NCBI GenBank assembly: GCA_905221605.1
Contig: CAJNDS010002265.1
Coordinates: 62,001-126,000, forward strand
Direction of reading: 5' to 3'
Length of the DNA: 64,000 nucleotides
Origin: Symbiodinium natans
Lineage: Eukaryota > Sar > Dinophyceae > Suessiales > Symbiodiniaceae
Below are positions 46,387 to 57,288 of this stretch, piece after piece. The notes beneath the pieces were generated by a model, which did no database searches, was not told the DNA's origin, and saw nothing but the letters and a program-made list of their open reading frames with translations. A program made the position numbers and the translations under genes. The stretch's first letter is position 1. Each line of letters opens with the position of its first letter.

Positions 46387-46614
46387 GCTGCGTGCAGAGC
46401 GTCGTCGAGACGATCACCAACAAGGAGCAAAGGGAGTTCACAAGGAACCTGTCGTCTCGTCTCCAAGGCTCATCAAAATTTTGACAGGCTCTTGGCTTTC
46501 TGGGCTACAGGTGCTGGGTATCGTCGGCGACCAACAGTTCGGAAGCCAAAGGTGTACGACAGGGCAGAAGTCCCGCACAACATTCCCAAAGAAAGGTACA
46601 ATGACGAGCTTTAG
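46387..46614 (+). CDS. Candidate 3' exon, plus strand, ending in NDEL
   Basis: A frame open for 75 codons after a TAG ends in TAG at 46,612. The end reads FDRLLAFWATGAGYRRRPTV followed by KPKVYDRAEVPHNIPKERYN and DEL. If real, the last four residues resemble the KDEL/HDEL class of endoplasmic-reticulum retrieval signals, though the basic sequence before it would be unusual there. The start is Arg/Ser-rich and probably not coding in this frame. Another frame is open over 46,389-46,483 and also reads well. No family is recognised. Confidence 0.3.
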   Translation, partial: AACRASSRRSPTRSKGSSQGTCRLVSKAHQNFDRLLAFWATGAGYRRRPTVRKPKVYDRAEVPHNIPKERYNDEL

Positions 46615-46639
46615 CGAATTACCACCAGGACTGTACTGA

Positions 46640-49600
46640 TTTCCCTTTTTCCAGTGCGGTTTGTGGTTTAGAGTTCGGGACTTATACCGGCGGCAACAGG
46701 CTCATTGCTTTGCCAGGCCACAAACTCAACAAATATCGAGAAGGTCTGCAAATGTCCAGCACTCCGCAGATCCTGGCGGGCGTTTAGGGCTTCGGCTTTT
46801 CAGACATGAATGGGACTGCTGTGTTTTCCCCACCTTCGGTGTGGCGATGTTAGTTCAATTTAAAGGCAAACCATTCTCCTTGCCCTCCTCGAGCCGGTGG
46901 GTCCCGCCCCTTCTCCTGGCCTGGTCCCCTGGAGTGCCCACCCCCCGGAAAATTCTGCAGAAAGTTTTGCCGCGTATGAGTGCCCGACCCCAGAAGAGTC
47001 CCACCGAGTATTCCTGGAGTACCCACTTTTAGAGGATTCCGCCAAGAGTACCGCGACAAAATACCTGTCCGAAACCGGCCAGATGGCTCCCCATCGGCGA
47101 GCTGTAGAGTGGGGATGATCGAAGTAAGATAATTCCGGACTTTAGAGTAGTCAGGGCGTTCTGGTTGCGTGGCATGAGATCTGAAAGCCCTTGGGCATGG
47201 GGTTTGGAGATCTTGGAACAAAGTAGACTTCGGGACTTGAGGTTTCAGTGCGTCTAGTGGAGGGAACAGGGGCAATCGTGTTGACGTCCGGGGTTGGAGT
47301 GGGTTCGAATCTGAGAGTTTAAGCACCCGAGATTTAGTTGCATTGAGTGCCAACTAAGAATGCTCAAGAGTGATCCCCGAAATGGCTGAGCCCAGCACTG
47401 CCAAGCAATGCCCTAAGCCTCGACTTTGTGCTTCCGCAGCGTTCACCCCCGTGAAGCTCAAACGCCGAAGCTGATCTGGTTGTTGCAAGCGAGGCTCGAC
47501 TGAAGACCACGGAGCAAAAGCCCTAAAGCCGTCGAAATTGTTGCGAAAGCGAGCTCCTTGTCTTAGGGGATCTTCTTGGAAGGCATCGCTTGGCTTCCAG
47601 AAGAAGTCCATCAACCGTATGTGGATATCAGGGCTTTCAGCTTACAGGGACGGCTGTTTTAGTATTTTCTTCTTTTGGGTGGGAGGGGGAGGGGAGGGAC
47701 AGGAAGGGCCACGTGCTCTCATTGTAAGGGGCACTAAAGAACTAGATTACCAATGAATCGGGATTTGGAGCAAGAACTACATTTGCTCTAGGAACTCGAC
47801 TTGCAATAAGGGTCTGCTGTTTGCTACTCCCCAATCTGTGCCTTGGCTTGGCGGGAGTGGGGCAGCTAGCCACCTTCCGGCTGCGCGTACATGTCTCTTA
47901 TGAACCAGTGCCAAAGCTCGAAAACAACCAACCTTCACCTGCAACTCCAAATCCGAAATCTGAAGCTGAAGTTCAAGGTGTACTATCTCTCTTGTGCAGT
48001 TTGAAGAGGGTGTCGGGCTGAAGTCTTGAAAACCCAAGCTCTCTCTGGTTGCTTGAACAGGGCAAGCATCAGCCCGACGAATGCTCGGCCGAGTGATCTT
48101 CCAACCGAGCCCTGACAGCATGGTGGCTCCGGTTTTCTAGTTAGTTAAGAATTCACACAGTCCTGCCTGGCGTCTCGGTGAACGTTTCCAGTGCTGATTG
48201 CATTTTTCAGGGTCCCAGATTAAAGGGCCCGGCGCTGCATGGTGTGTAACCCACGGATGCTTGGGTCTAGCTCCACTGTTCCGGGCTTGGTTCCCTCAAG
48301 TGCCTTAGATTGGTTATTCTTCGAGCAGTACACAAAGTACTGGAATTACCATCTCGGGCTTTCAATTGACGATGGCATGATCATTACGTGGGTCCTCCGC
48401 CTATGCTGCTGAGCTTTCAGTGAAGCATTTTCTGCAAGCAAACAACATCAAAAGGGCTCTCTCCACGCACACCCATGTCAAAGTTGAAAAGACTACACCT
48501 CAAGCCCAAACTCCTAAAGCCGAAGTGTTCTTAAACAAGCGAGTTGAATTTCATAAAGTTCCATACACTATGCATATTATTCCTTGGCAGGGGTACCTGC
48601 ATGCTTATGAAAAGCTACTCCCACTATGCCACTATGCATTGGCAATCCACAAGCCAGTCTTCGAGATGGCAATGTGAGAACACAACTTAAAAAGTCACGG
48701 TCACTGTTTGTCTTCACGCCAGAAACGTTCACAGCCTCGACGCCCGAAACCCCAAACAACCGAAACCTGAGGGGTGTACTGATATCTGTACTGTTGGCCA
48801 TAGGCTCCCAGCTTAGACGACGGCGGCCTATCAGCATAAACTCGACCAGGATCAAGCTCTCTTGGAGGTGCCTGGCAAAATGAAGAGCGAGGAGCTTGGT
48901 CGTTTAGAGCTAGGGTTTCCCGATGCCCACAGGCAATAGCCATGACAATCTGAGGGCGGGAGGGATGGGGCGCGACTTTGGCAGTTACAAACACTAGCTC
49001 CCAGCCCGTCAGGCAATGGCAGCCGCTCAAGGCCCGAATGCTGTTTTAAGGCATTGACTTGCAAATCTTCGGTGTGAATGGACCCACCGTGAGTCCCTCT
49101 ATGCACCAGCCATCAGCAACCGGTGTACACGCCCAAAACCCACAGCAACATAGCAAACGCGGTCGGGATGGGCTTGCCGAGGCAGGATTCTCACAAACTT
49201 CTGGGTATTGCGACAGACGGCCAGCTGCTGTCCGATGGTGTCGTCCACATACACAGGACGAAGACCAAAGGACCCAAGGATGCAACATTCCACAACAAGC
49301 TGGCGAGAGCGTCTTGCAGCAACTCACGCGGCTTCCTGTTGTCCTCTGCCTGCAGCAAGGCCGCCATTGTTGTCGGCTGTGTCCTTTGGTGCCAACCTAA
49401 ACTGGCCAGGGGCCTTGCACCTCTCCTTTGAAAGGCCAGCGTGCGCCATGCCTTGCAAACAACAACTAAACCCTTGACCCACGCAGATCATCCCCAACAC
49501 GTCACAAAGTCTTGAAAGCCAGAAGCACCGGCAAACCCATCCATCTGAACTTAGCAAGCAAAGAAAGAAAGGCAGCCCTCCCATGCTAGCCGAGTTTTGC

Positions 49601-49760
49601 AGCGTGGCCTGATCATCTCCCAGTTCAGTCGGCGAAGCGGCGACCGTACTCCAGTTTTGGCCATCGCCTGACTAGTTTGAAGACTGCATCTTGCGGTGTT
49701 CACAAATAAGGATGCTAAGCAAGGTCATGGAACTACTTCGATACTGCCGGAAGGGTAGAG
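46640..49760. other. Unassigned region
   Basis: Overlapping frames up to 167 codons (46,850-47,353 minus) and a group at 49,046-49,584 on both strands carry no domain I trust. Repeated GAGTGCCC and GAGTCCCACC words lie at 46,935-47,030, and a GGTGGG...CCCACC pairing sits beside them. No RNA gene is seen. Confidence 0.35.
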
Positions 49761-49979
49761 AATCGTTTGAAGGCTAGTTTGTTTCTTGTGCTGGACGCAT
49801 ACCGGCCAACCGTGTGTTTGTCAATTTTGCACAGACTTTGTTGGTGCACTGTAGTTGTGCTCTCAAAGTGGGCATCGTTGCGAGTTTATGCTTTGGCATC
49901 TTTGTGCTGTACAGGTGAATGTGCTTTTGCGGCTTGCTTCTTATGCTGCTGGGGGAAGAGGTGAGGGTGTGCTGAGGGT

Positions 49980-50489
49980 GTGCGACGCGGGGTCAGTGCG
50001 TCGCGTGGTGTGATCTGGCTTGGGGCAGCATGTGCGAGGAGTGAGGGAGGGGGCGCAGCGCTCCCGCAGCGATGCCGATTGCGAGCTTCAGGGCTATCGG
50101 AAGGCCGAGGGTGCTTTTTTCGAGATGGCGCTGCAAAATTAAATTTGAGCTGTTTGCAGCTGTTAGCAAGCAGCCTGAACTTCAGTTGGCAGTTCAGTGC
50201 AGTGCTCAATCGAAAAATCATGGCCGAGCTTCGTCGATACTGGGACTTCAGGAACTGCGACATGTCACGACCCAAAACCTTCCACCTGCTCCCAAGACGC
50301 CTTCCTCATCCCAACAGCCCCCAGCCCAAAAACCCCGGTAAACTCGAAATGAAGCCAACAAAAGAAAACGGACCTCCCAGCGCGCCCAGGCCGAAAACAC
50401 CTCAAAAAATCGCTCAGCCGGCCTGCAAGTCGGAGGACAAGCAAACGAGCACCGCACCCTTGGCGAAAAAGACCGAAAGAATGACCTGA
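49980..50489 (+). CDS. Candidate Lys/Pro-rich coding region, plus strand
   Basis: A plus-strand frame is open for 169 codons to a TGA at 50,487. The first ATG is at 50,220 in a good context (AAAATCATGGCC) and would give 89 residues. From there it reads MAELRRYWDFRNCDMSRPKT and then a Lys/Pro/Ser/Thr-rich tail (KLEMKPTKENGPPSAPRPKT) ending in KKTERMT, typical of a disordered basic tail. The upstream part is less convincing. A minus-strand frame of 130 codons (49,886-50,275) overlaps the first half. No family is recognised. Confidence 0.38.
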   Translation: MRRGVSASRGVIWLGAACARSEGGGAALPQRCRLRASGLSEGRGCFFRDGAAKLNLSCLQLLASSLNFSWQFSAVLNRKIMAELRRYWDFRNCDMSRPKTFHLLPRRLPHPNSPQPKNPGKLEMKPTKENGPPSAPRPKTPQKIAQPACKSEDKQTSTAPLAKKTERMT

Positions 50490-50521
50490 TGGATTTGTCC
50501 GTGGGGTTTAATTCTGGCCCA

Positions 50522-50560
50522 ATTATGGCTTAGGGAATTTAGGGTTTAGGAGGTTTAGGC
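50522..50560 (+). repeat. Short telomere-like cluster
   Basis: TTAGGG, TTTAGGG and TTTAGG words follow one another over about 40 bases directly after the preceding candidate gene, another decayed patch of the heptamer found at 4,938. Confidence 0.6.
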
Positions 50561-51018
50561 TTCACAGCTGTCATGGGGCAGGGTGTCGACGTGTCGGGAT
50601 CTGGGATCTGTATAGCGAGGATTGCAGGCGAATAGGCAAGTTCTTTGGCGAATGGCGTGAGGGGAAGATGTCAGGTGCAAAGTGCATGCGTGTAGGATTG
50701 GTTGGATTTGAGCTGACAGATGCCCCAAGCGCTACTTAGCCTCGACAATGTTTCACCCTAGGCAATCCAAGCCCGACGCGCTTTCAAGTCTCATTCCCAA
50801 GGCCCAAAGGCCTATGGCCCAAAGCTCTTTCCTAAACCGGAGGAAACACGGCGTGGCCTCAGCATAGAATCCCTGGATGTTATCATATGTTATCCTACGC
50901 CTCTAAACCCTCGAAGCCCACAACCACACACCCTCGAGTCCGAAACAAAAGCATTCGTCCTGCAATCTCTACTTTCTGAATTACGATATGGAAAAGCCTG
51001 TTCACCATCGTAGTAAGT

Positions 51019-51087
51019 TTGGGATATTCCCCGTTTAATCCTTATTAAGGACTGTTAGTATAAGGGGGGAAGGGGGGAACATCCCAA
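51019..51087. mobile_element. 69-bp foldback element, family B copy 2, with 9-bp direct repeats
   Basis: The ends are TTGGGATATTCCCC on the left and, on the other strand, TTGGGATGTTCCCCCC on the right, the same ends as the element at 26,255. The right half matches that element through AATCC(T/C)TATTAAGGA(C/T)TGTT and GTATA. The left half is shortened and the centre is the palindrome CCTTATTAAGG. It is flanked directly by GTAGTAAGT and GTAGTATGT, eight of nine alike. A second member with a 9-base flanking repeat supports transposition by a Mutator-like mechanism. It has no coding capacity. Confidence 0.72.
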
Positions 51088-51767
51088 GTAGTATGTATGC
51101 AGAGAAGCAGACATACCTTGAAACACAATGCGACATCGCCCTGCACCCGAGCCCCCTGGCCAGGTGGAACCGGTTCCAGTCTTCATAGCGGTAGACCATG
51201 CGGAAGATGAACACGATCCCGCAAACTGGGCTTGGGGGGGTTGTGTGTGTTTTTAAGGTGCTTCATGATGGCTTCTGCAGCTCTGCCTGTCTGCTATAAA
51301 GCTCCTGAGGTGTGGAGTGGTGTGGTGGTGGTCAACGCCTTTAGACCAAGTCCCGAAGCGTAGTGGACAGATTTTGGGTGAAGCACGCGGCATTCAGGAT
51401 GTTTTGCTTTGGGGTGACGGTATCAAGGCGCTGCATGACTGTGCCTCAATTGGCTCCAGGCATACTGCACTCTGGGCTTCTGTTCTTCCAACCTCGACTT
51501 CTAGAAGGAACCTGCCTAATCCTGATCATCTCAAGCCCCTTAAGGCACAACGACTTGTCAAGACGTATCGGCTCGCCATGCCAAACCACAGCGTGAATCG
51601 TACACCATGGTACACCTGAAACCTTCAGGCGGGATCCTGGAACTAAGCTTAATGAGATTTTCGAGTCTCCAGAAGTGGCTTATCGCTGCAAACGCTTCCG
51701 TGCTCTCGTTGTCAACCCCGCGAATGTGTCGAGGAGCCACACGAGAGAAAGACCGCGCGAGACAAGC

Positions 51768-51895
51768 AGAGAGGGAGAGGGAGAGGGAGAGGGAGAGGGA
51801 GAGGGAGAGGGAGAGGGAGAGGGAGAGGGAGAGGGAGAGACAGAGGGAGAGAGGGAGAGAATTGGAGAGAGAGAGGGAGAGACGGTGAGCAAGAC
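51768..51895 (+). repeat. GGGAGA hexanucleotide array
   Basis: More than ten GAGAGG hexamers lead into less regular GA-rich sequence. Plus frames read Glu-Gly or Arg-Glu and the minus frame Ser-Pro. The frames across it (51,607-52,030) are repeat artefacts. Confidence 0.95.
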
Positions 51896-52043
51896 AGCTA
51901 AAGGATTACCATCCTGGTGGCTTCTGCCATCAACAAGAACTACAGTCGCCATGGTCCTACTGCAGCAGGAGCCATGCTGCTCTAACTTGCCACAAGCTTG
52001 ACTCCCATGACAGAGGCACTTCTCCAACACACTTCAGATTGTG

Positions 52044-52622
52044 ATGGGAAACCTGTCTCGAGAAAATACACACAGAGAAAGGGCACAACGAACAAAGACG
52101 CTAGAATGGATCGAGAGAGCGAACGAGAGGGGCGGAGAGAGAAAGAGGGACAACAACCAAAGTGAAAACGCGGGAAGCCCACAACATCGGGGATCCGGAG
52201 AATTGCGTCGGCATCTCACAATGAGAAGTATCATCGGGTTGTTAGGTCTTACTTTCAAAATAATATACAACAGGCGCATGTTGTTACATCCTCATCTCGA
52301 CGAACCACGTATGCCTGTGTGTCAACCCCCTTCCAGCCAATTTCGAAGGCACACTTCTCGAAAAGTGCTTTCGGATGTTTGTGAAGAAGGGGACAAGAGC
52401 TGCTTTGCATTTGCGGAGCAGAAGTTCAGGCCGGCGAGGTTGGTCCTTACCGCAGGCAGGCGGGCTTTGGGGATTGAGAGTATCAGCTTTCGTCGGGCTT
52501 TCTTCACTAAGGCTCGACAGGCCCTTCATAGCTTCATAAACAACTCTTACTTGCTCCTGCCAGCAGCGACCTCGAACAAATACAGTCATGCCAACGTAGG
52601 ATGGGGAATGATGCCTCTATAA
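52044..52622 (+). CDS. Candidate single-exon gene, 192 codons, unknown product
   Basis: An ATG at 52,044 opens a frame of 192 codons to a TAA at 52,620, the longest plus-strand ATG frame free of long repeats. The first 50 residues are charged and Arg/Glu-rich, with TKTLEWIERANERGGERKRD. A hydrophobic segment follows (MRSIIGLLGLTFKIIY), and the rest is basic and mixed (EQKFRPARLVLTAGRRALGI). The hydrophobic stretch could be a membrane or buried segment. A minus-strand frame (52,284-52,589) overlaps. No family is recognised. It follows the GA array closely. Confidence 0.35.
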   Translation: MGNLSRENTHRERAQRTKTLEWIERANERGGERKRDNNQSENAGSPQHRGSGELRRHLTMRSIIGLLGLTFKIIYNRRMLLHPHLDEPRMPVCQPPSSQFRRHTSRKVLSDVCEEGDKSCFAFAEQKFRPARLVLTAGRRALGIESISFRRAFFTKARQALHSFINNSYLLLPAATSNKYSHANVGWGMMPL

Positions 52623-53507
52623 CGTCTCTGAATACGTTCGTTCTTCTATGTTAGCAGGATCTTGTGTCTGGTTGGGAGATCTCCAAGCAAACCACTCGCT
52701 TGCATGCACTGCAATTCCGGCGGAGATCTTGCAGAGGTCACAACTCGAGCTCGTATCACCCTCAAACAGACCAAATCTCCATCACAGAGCCTGCTCGCAG
52801 ACAAAACAGCACCGAGCGTCGAAGCTGCCAGGCTAAGCCTCGGCTAGCTGGGGCGAGATGCGGAAGGTTCCTATGGGCTTTGGGGCTTCATCGGCTTTCG
52901 AACCGGCTTTTGCTGGGTTCGTCCAGTCGCACTCAGACTTTTGAGAATGTTCGTGGTCGTCTGCTCACAGTGGCCCCGGGTTCAACTACGGCTTGAGAAG
53001 CTTTACGGCTTTGCGGTTGAAGATGTTCGGCATTTGGACATTAAAGCTCCGTGGAGTACATGGTGTAGGGCAGCATATGCTTTCAGCTTCAATCTTTGGT
53101 CAACATCTGGGTTCGGGCATATTGGGGCTATTGGGGCGGGGCATTCAGAGGCTGTAGTATGCCAGTAACTCGGATGTAGGATCTCCCATCTGGCAGGTAC
53201 GGGATCCCACAACTCCCACAAAAGGGCTTGTTCAAATCAAAAGCTACAGACAGAGCATGGTGCCACCTCTCGGAAGATTACAGGATCGCCAGCGAAAGCT
53301 GACAGTCTTTCCATCGAATTCAGCGTACATGAACACCTCGACCTCTCCTTCCAGGCTTATGAGTCTGGTGAAAAGTTTCGCCTCGAAGAAGGCTCATTTC
53401 AACCTTAGCCCTGAAGCTGATCCGGCTAGGCAGCTGCTGCTCCGGAGTGAGGTGGCTACCATCCGGACCGCGAAAGCCTTGGCGTTTTCAGTTTGGTGCT
53501 GGTAGGC

Positions 53508-53707
53508 TTTGTGAGTAGGCTTTGCTTTGTTTTGCTTTGCTTTGCCTTGCTTGGCTTCGTTTGGCTTTGCTTTGCGGTGCTTTGCTTTGCTTGTCGTGGC
53601 TTGGCACGACTTGCCAGGCCTGGCCTGGCGTGGCTTGGCTTTGCTTGGCGTGGCTTCGTGTGACTGAGCCTGGCCAGGCCTGGCCCGGCGTGGCTTTGCT
53701 TTGCTCT
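53508..53707 (+). repeat. Degenerate pentanucleotide satellite (TTTGC / TTGGC type)
   Basis: For about 200 bases nearly every word is a variant of GCTTT, GCTTG, GCGTG or GCCTG, moving from TTTGC-rich at the left to TGGCT-rich in the middle and back to TTTGC at the right. A is nearly absent from this strand. Frames read Leu/Ala/Cys/Trp repeats on plus and Lys/Ala/Pro/Arg repeats on minus. The 142- and 138-codon minus frames there are not called. Confidence 0.9.
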
Positions 53708-56305
53708 GCGAGCAAAACATCGTGCCGCAGGAAATCTCCGGTAAGGTTACACGTTTGCATTTGCAGTTGACATTCGTGTGTGCTGACATGTTTGCTTCTG
53801 CAGCGCCATTCGCAGCGTGCATTTTTTGACCAGGCTGGTGATAGGTTTACCCAGCAGCCCTGTCTAAGCCCCACAAATGCGACCCTAGAACATGCACCCG
53901 GCACATCGAAACTGGGGGCGCATCAGGAATTCTTGTTTCGAGGAAAGATCCTGGATTGTGGAAAGGACTGCACATATCTGGCCGCGAATGCAAGCCCAGT
54001 TGGAGGAGCTGGTGAGCTTTCCTCGCGACATCCTCCCTGCGGAAGCATAACCTTCAAACTATGCCCTACATGTTTAGGCTGCCCTAAGCCCTTAACCCCA
54101 ACAGCCTTCGGGGACTTTGTGTCTCATGGGGGTAGGGAGGCTCGACCCATAGGCTGAGCCTCGTAACAGTCTCTTCTCATCTCTACGAATCCATTCAACC
54201 CCCGCGGAACACCCTCAGCCGACAGCAAACACCGAAAAGCCGAAATCCTGAATCCTGAGCCCTAAAGTCTCCAAGTTACTACCAAGCTTTACCACACCAA
54301 AACTGTTGCAGACGCCTACGGCTCAAAACCTGAACTGCTCCGTGCCGGAGAAGTCGCCCACCTGCCCGTGCAGCTCCTGTTCTACGATCGAAGGCTTAAT
54401 CGGTTTACATGGGTGTTGGGTTTTAGCGGGATCTGTATGCCCATTGTCTATAAGGCTCAGGTGGACTTTCGGACACGCACTGTCACTGGCCTGCCTTATC
54501 TCGAACTCGACTACACGAAGTCAGCTCTGGATCGGACAATGGCAAGCAACTTAGACTGAGCTGTACAGCGTCAATGTGATCGACCCAGCAAGCCAAACTC
54601 TAGGCGTGACCCCATGTCGGGAATGTCAGCTGCTGTGAAATATCTATCTGAGCCAATTGACAATAATTCTGCAGTGCTTCTGCACCCTAAAATTAGGGCC
54701 CCTGTCAAGTCCACTGCAAGCCTGGAGCCTTCTTAAAGCCCAATGCCCCACCCAGTCAAGTAAGGCTTCATTATAAGGGCCTCTTTAACCTCCTGAAGCC
54801 TCAATCCAGTCCCCATCGCCAGGCTACAAGTTGCACACTTGGGGTGCTGAAGATTCGTTTCTAAGAGGTCGTCAGGGCGTGTAGCCACTGAGAACCCGCT
54901 GCGTCCTGCATTGCTCCAGGCGTCGCCTTGCACAGAATTAGACAGCCACCGGGTGACCGGGTGATCTTAAGGAACCACCCCATGTTGACTAGCGCCGACA
55001 TGTGCCAACAACTAGGGCCAGTAACTAGGGTAAGCTTTTGAGCTGTTTTTGGGCGGCTTGGACTGGTCAGAGGCCGAACCGGAATGCTTCCGGGTTTCGG
55101 TTGAAGGCGAAGCTTTGGCTTCTTACCGAAACCTACCGAGTTTATAGGTCGTTGCTGTCCTCGAAAGGCCCTCCCACAAGATTTTCGTGACACACAGGAG
55201 CAGGGGGGCTTGGGCGGCTTGGACTCAAACTTCGATTCGCTCTAGCTTGCCTAAGGGTTTGAACCTATAATGCATCATTCAGAATTCATTCAGAACAGGC
55301 AAGTCGTAAGTTGAGAGTACGTGGCACACTGGGACTATAACCAGCAGGCATTCTGGTATGAAGCCAGGCAAGGACCATTTAGAGCTGGGAGCACGAGGGC
55401 TCAAGCGCGTACAGGCTTGGGATAAACAGCGAAAGCTTTTGCGAACTCGACATGCCGCACAGAATCTCCCCCGGCCCGCGGTGCTTCAAAGGGCAAAGAG
55501 AGTGGAGGGTCGTTATGGTTGTGGCGCGGGCTTTAAGGCTCAGGTTACTTTCTGGAGTGTCCTTCTGTAAGTTTGAGGATTGCCATAGAACCGGCCAAGC
55601 TGTCGTATTCATGATCCTGCAACATGTTGCTTGTTAACCCTCCGCCCTCCAAGTGGAGCTCGCAACGTTGAACCTCGAGCACGAAACTCCGATCTAATGT
55701 TTAGCTATCTTTCGGTCATTATGGAATATGATCTAAGCCATGCGGGCTGCCCCAAACTCACCAGGTTCAACTCATCACGTCGCGAGTTCCCACTCTTAGA
55801 GTTGGGGTCTGAGGCTTCGTCCAGATGTCAAGAGCCAGAGCCTTTAACATTGAAACCCTTCGCCGCCTGGTAGATGCCCAAGGTGTGGTATAAGCCATGG
55901 TCCACCTGGGATGGTGTGTTTTGCACTCAAGAGCAAAAGGCACGTGCACAATTCGCCGTAGAATCCTGCAGAACTCACCAAAGCGACACTCCACAACTCT
56001 CTTCAACACGTTGGCACCTGCCCCAGATTCTCAGGTTTAAAATGGAAACCTTCATGCTTTGCCTTCAAAAAAAGGGGCAACCAAACGCAGCCCCGAGCCC
56101 TAATATGCGCGCCCTAAAGTATGGACCTCTTACTACCGTGTTCCTTCCCAGCCTCAACTCCAAACTTTAAAAGGCTGCAGGAACTATTGATGCCAAGGTG
56201 TAGCATTCCACCCAAGGAGCTGTAAAGGTGGCATTGATCGGCTCGGCAAGACCTTGCACTGTTCCAGGCACATGCAGCTGCCGGTGAACTTGAGAGTGAT
56301 AGGTA

Positions 56306-56307
<2 letters not shown>

Positions 56308-56360
<53 letters not shown>

Positions 56361-56415
56361 AGAGACAGAGAGAGAGAAGAGAGAAAAGAGCGAGAGAGAG
56401 AAGAGAGAGAGATAC

Positions 56416-56457
<42 letters not shown>

Positions 56458-56612
56458 GGGAGCGAGGGAGGGGAGGGGAGGGAGGGGAGGGGGAGGTGAG
56501 GGGAGGGGAGGGGGAGGGGGGAGGGGAGGGAGGGGAGGAGACGGGAGGGAGGGAGAGGGGAGGGCGGAGGGGAGAGGAAGGGGAGGGAGGGGATGGGAGG
56601 GGCTGGCCTAAA
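56308..56612 (+). repeat. 300-bp polypurine block (GA then GGGGA)
   Basis: A nearly pure purine strand: AGAGAG tracts with AAG and CGAGAG interruptions to about 56,460, then GGGAGGGG units to 56,612. Few pyrimidines interrupt it. Mirror-symmetric polypurine of this length can form triplex (H-DNA). The 191- and 212-codon minus frames across it are Ser/Leu/Pro repeats and are not called. Confidence 0.95.
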
Positions 56613-56703
56613 GGGAACGGCATCATCTGCGGCCCGAAGGCTTGAGGATGAAGCCGAAAAGAGGAAAGGGAAGAAGTCCGGCTGCGATAAACAACACCCC
56701 AGC

Positions 56704-56868
56704 CCACCAACAAGCTTCGCCACGATGTAACCGGGGGTGCCCCGAAAACCAACTAACAAGCTTCACCACGAAGAGGTCGATTGCAAGCGGGGGGTGCCCC
56801 CGAAAACCCACCAACATGCTTCGCCAAGAAGAGGTCGATTGCAACCGGGGGCGTCCCGCTCACTCTGC
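56704..56868 (+). repeat. 58-bp minisatellite, three copies
   Basis: The unit reads CCACCAACA(A/T)GCTTCGCCA, then AGAAGAGGTCGATTGCAA, then a G run, TGCCCC and CGAAAA. Copies start near 56,705, 56,751 and 56,809, with the CA(A/T)GCTTC word at 56,711, 56,757 and 56,815. The first copy lacks a 12-base AGAGGTCGATTG-like piece. Read on plus, the copies give related but frame-shifted peptides. The array directly follows the polypurine block. Confidence 0.8.
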
Positions 56869-57154
56869 GGTGAACCCTTCCGAGTGAAAGCATTGGAGGA
56901 GTGGCAAAGGCAAGGAAAGAAGAGGCGGCAGAGAAGAGGGAAGGAGAAGAAGCCGGAGAAAGCGAGAACGAAAGAAAAGAGGTAACCTCAAACCGGCACT
57001 GTCGCCCCTTGGACCAACCTTTGGAAGGCTAGGACAGGTGCTCATCGTGCGTGGTGACGGACCACCAAGCCAACTCCGAAACCACTGCCCTTAGTGCCGC
57101 GCCTGGAGTCCTGCCAAGCGACCTTCACCAAAGGAGGAGCCGTCCAAGGACCCA

Positions 57155-57288
57155 GGGGAGAGAGGGGGAGAGAGGGGGAGAGCGGGGAAGAGAGGGGGAG
57201 AGAGGGGGAGAGAGAGGGACAGCACGGAGACGGAGACAGAGAGAGGACACAGACTCGGAGACAGAGACAGGAGACGGAGACAGAGTGA
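57155..57288 (+). repeat. GGGAGAGA / GGAGACAGA purine array
   Basis: GGGAGAGAG octamers give way to GGAGACAGA units for about 130 bases. The strand is mostly purine. Frames read Arg-Glu-Gly or Ser-Pro-Leu repeats. Confidence 0.92.

Noticed and set aside
47290-47335. tRNA gene on the basis of GGTTCGAATCT
   Set aside because: T-stem does not pair well and no A-box or acceptor stem is present.
49099-49293. Reverse transcriptase YVDD motif in a minus-strand frame
   Set aside because: Only the four residues match; no other reverse transcriptase motif lies around it and plus-strand frames are equally open.
51607-52030. Arg-Glu-rich proteins across the GGGAGA array
   Set aside because: Hexamer repeat keeps all frames open; no non-repeat sequence supports coding.
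53394-53904. Lys/Ala/Pro-rich minus-strand frames resembling a histone-like tail
   Set aside because: The composition comes entirely from the degenerate pentamer satellite.
56114-56759. Two minus-strand frames of 191-212 codons
   Set aside because: They are translations of the polypurine block (Ser/Leu/Pro repeats).
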